From assembly GCA_002719575.1 (NCBI GenBank), contig PBHS01000039.1, positions 463 to 6,093 on the forward strand: 5,631 bases of DNA, given 5' to 3'. Shown one piece after another: positions 4,974-5,631 of the stretch. Made by a program: the position numbers and the translations under genes. The notes below the pieces were generated by a model. That model saw only the letters and a list, made by a program, of their open reading frames with translations, was not told the DNA's origin and ran no database searches. Every line of letters starts with the position of its first letter. Positions within the stretch are counted from its first letter, which is position 1. This stretch comes from Gammaproteobacteria bacterium. GTDB lineage: Bacteria; Pseudomonadota; Gammaproteobacteria; Pseudomonadales; Pseudohongiellaceae.

Positions 4974-5631
4974 TGGCTTTCCGGACTACGGCTCGTTGAA
5001 ATGCTTCCCCTCAGCTTGATGCCGATTATCCCTCGCTACGGCTTTGGCGTAACTCAATGATAACTGCTCTATCTGAGAATTTGTCTTGACTACGCTCTTG
5101 AATGATGGCTTTGCTGATGCAATTCGATAGAACGAAATGCACAAGAACGGCGTTCATCATGCGCATCTGGATGCTGTGACTCAGACTGCAATACGACTCC
5201 AGATTGACGTTCAGCATCTCGCAGGTTGTTTTCTCTGCGCGCGTCAGCATCCGATTACCATGTCAGTGTGATACCCCACTTGATAGATAGACTGATTACT
5301 TAGGCTCGGAGAGACTACCATATTAAGAGGTGATTTTAGAGGTCAGTTTTATTTTGGTGGTACATCGTCGCAGAGAGCATGGCCCGTCTGGTAAGCCAAT
5401 GTATCAAAGCCTTTTGGCTGTTGTTCTCGAGTATAGTAAAGCTGAAAAGAATGCTTCATCCGTGGTTTGCAAAAAGACTGGAACGCTCGCATTCACGCTA
5501 ATTGTCCGCCGAAGCAAAGAACTTTAATGAGCTTACGGGGGTTAAGGCTTTTCGCGCGCTCCCCTATTTTCCTTATTTGCACACCCCCCAAAATTTATTG
5601 TGATTTCAACACAGCCACCGTATCCAGCGAT
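4974..5631. other. Right intergenic region, no convincing gene
   Basis: No recognisable gene, RNA or complete mobile element lies here. A - frame at 5026-5250 (74 codons, ATG) ends 52 bases before the glycosyltransferase start, so it could be a leader gene, but its sequence resembles nothing I know and its ATG lacks a clear ribosome binding site. A + frame at 5330-5527 (65 codons) begins at a GTG inside GAGGTG and is equally unconvincing. I find no good promoter for the glycosyltransferase here. GGGG and CCCC near 5540-5565 could form a weak stem with no proper T tract. Confidence 0.5.
4978..4982 (-). promoter_or_regulatory. Ribosome binding site that fixes the GTG start of the glycosyltransferase
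   Basis: On the - strand GGAAA (4982 to 4978) lies just before the GTG at 4973. Counting GGA as the core leaves a 6-base spacer. With the in-frame TAG at 4988-4986 and no internal Met near the N terminus, this supports the GTG as the true start. Confidence 0.5.

Noticed and set aside
5026..5250. A 74-codon - frame just upstream of the glycosyltransferase
   Set aside because: The position would suit an operon partner, but there is no ribosome binding site and no recognisable sequence. It remains a weak possibility only.
5330..5527. A 65-codon + frame near the right end
   Set aside because: Its GTG lies within the only purine-rich motif, leaving no ribosome binding site, and the product is unrecognised.
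5605..5619. ATTTCAACACAGCC at the right edge as the end of an insertion sequence
   Set aside because: It faintly resembles terminal inverted repeats of some transposons, but no inverted partner, target duplication or transposase is visible in the window.

Overview
The window looks like chromosomal DNA from a marine bacterium, probably a proteobacterium. I base this on two protein families rather than on any marker gene. The first is a secreted cupredoxin-like protein of a type often seen in marine bacteria and their phages (positions 961-1830, + strand). The second is a TPR-plus-GT41 protein whose N-terminal layout I associate with marine metagenomes (2667-4973, - strand). The visible genes use standard bacterial signals: GTG and ATG starts, and TGG for tryptophan. 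There is no rRNA, tRNA, CRISPR array or complete insertion sequence.

Layout from left to right. Positions 1-960 hold no convincing gene, but they contain several compact dyads and a possible promoter and terminator pair that would bound a transcript of about 350 nt. Positions 961-1830 (+) encode an exported protein with one intact type 1 copper site of amicyanin spacing. Positions 1911-2294 (-) encode a small uncharacterised cytoplasmic protein convergent with it. Positions 2295-2666 are AT-rich and non-coding, with a terminator-like T tract and a 13-bp palindrome just behind the next gene. Positions 2667-4973 (-) encode a 768-residue TPR/O-GlcNAc-transferase-like (GT41, SPINDLY-type) protein. 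Positions 4974-5631 again hold no recognisable gene.

The three supported genes cover only about 63% of the window, which is low for a free-living bacterium, and the gaps contain stop-riddled or frameshifted open stretches. This is compatible with gene decay, but the evidence is modest. I see no operon linking the genes: the copper protein and the glycosyltransferase have opposite orientations, and the small gene lies about 370 bp behind the glycosyltransferase. I do not find a clearly new multi-gene system. The most interesting items are the orphan GT41 enzyme with its regular repeat array, the copper protein with an unassigned C-terminal half, and the structured non-coding flanks.
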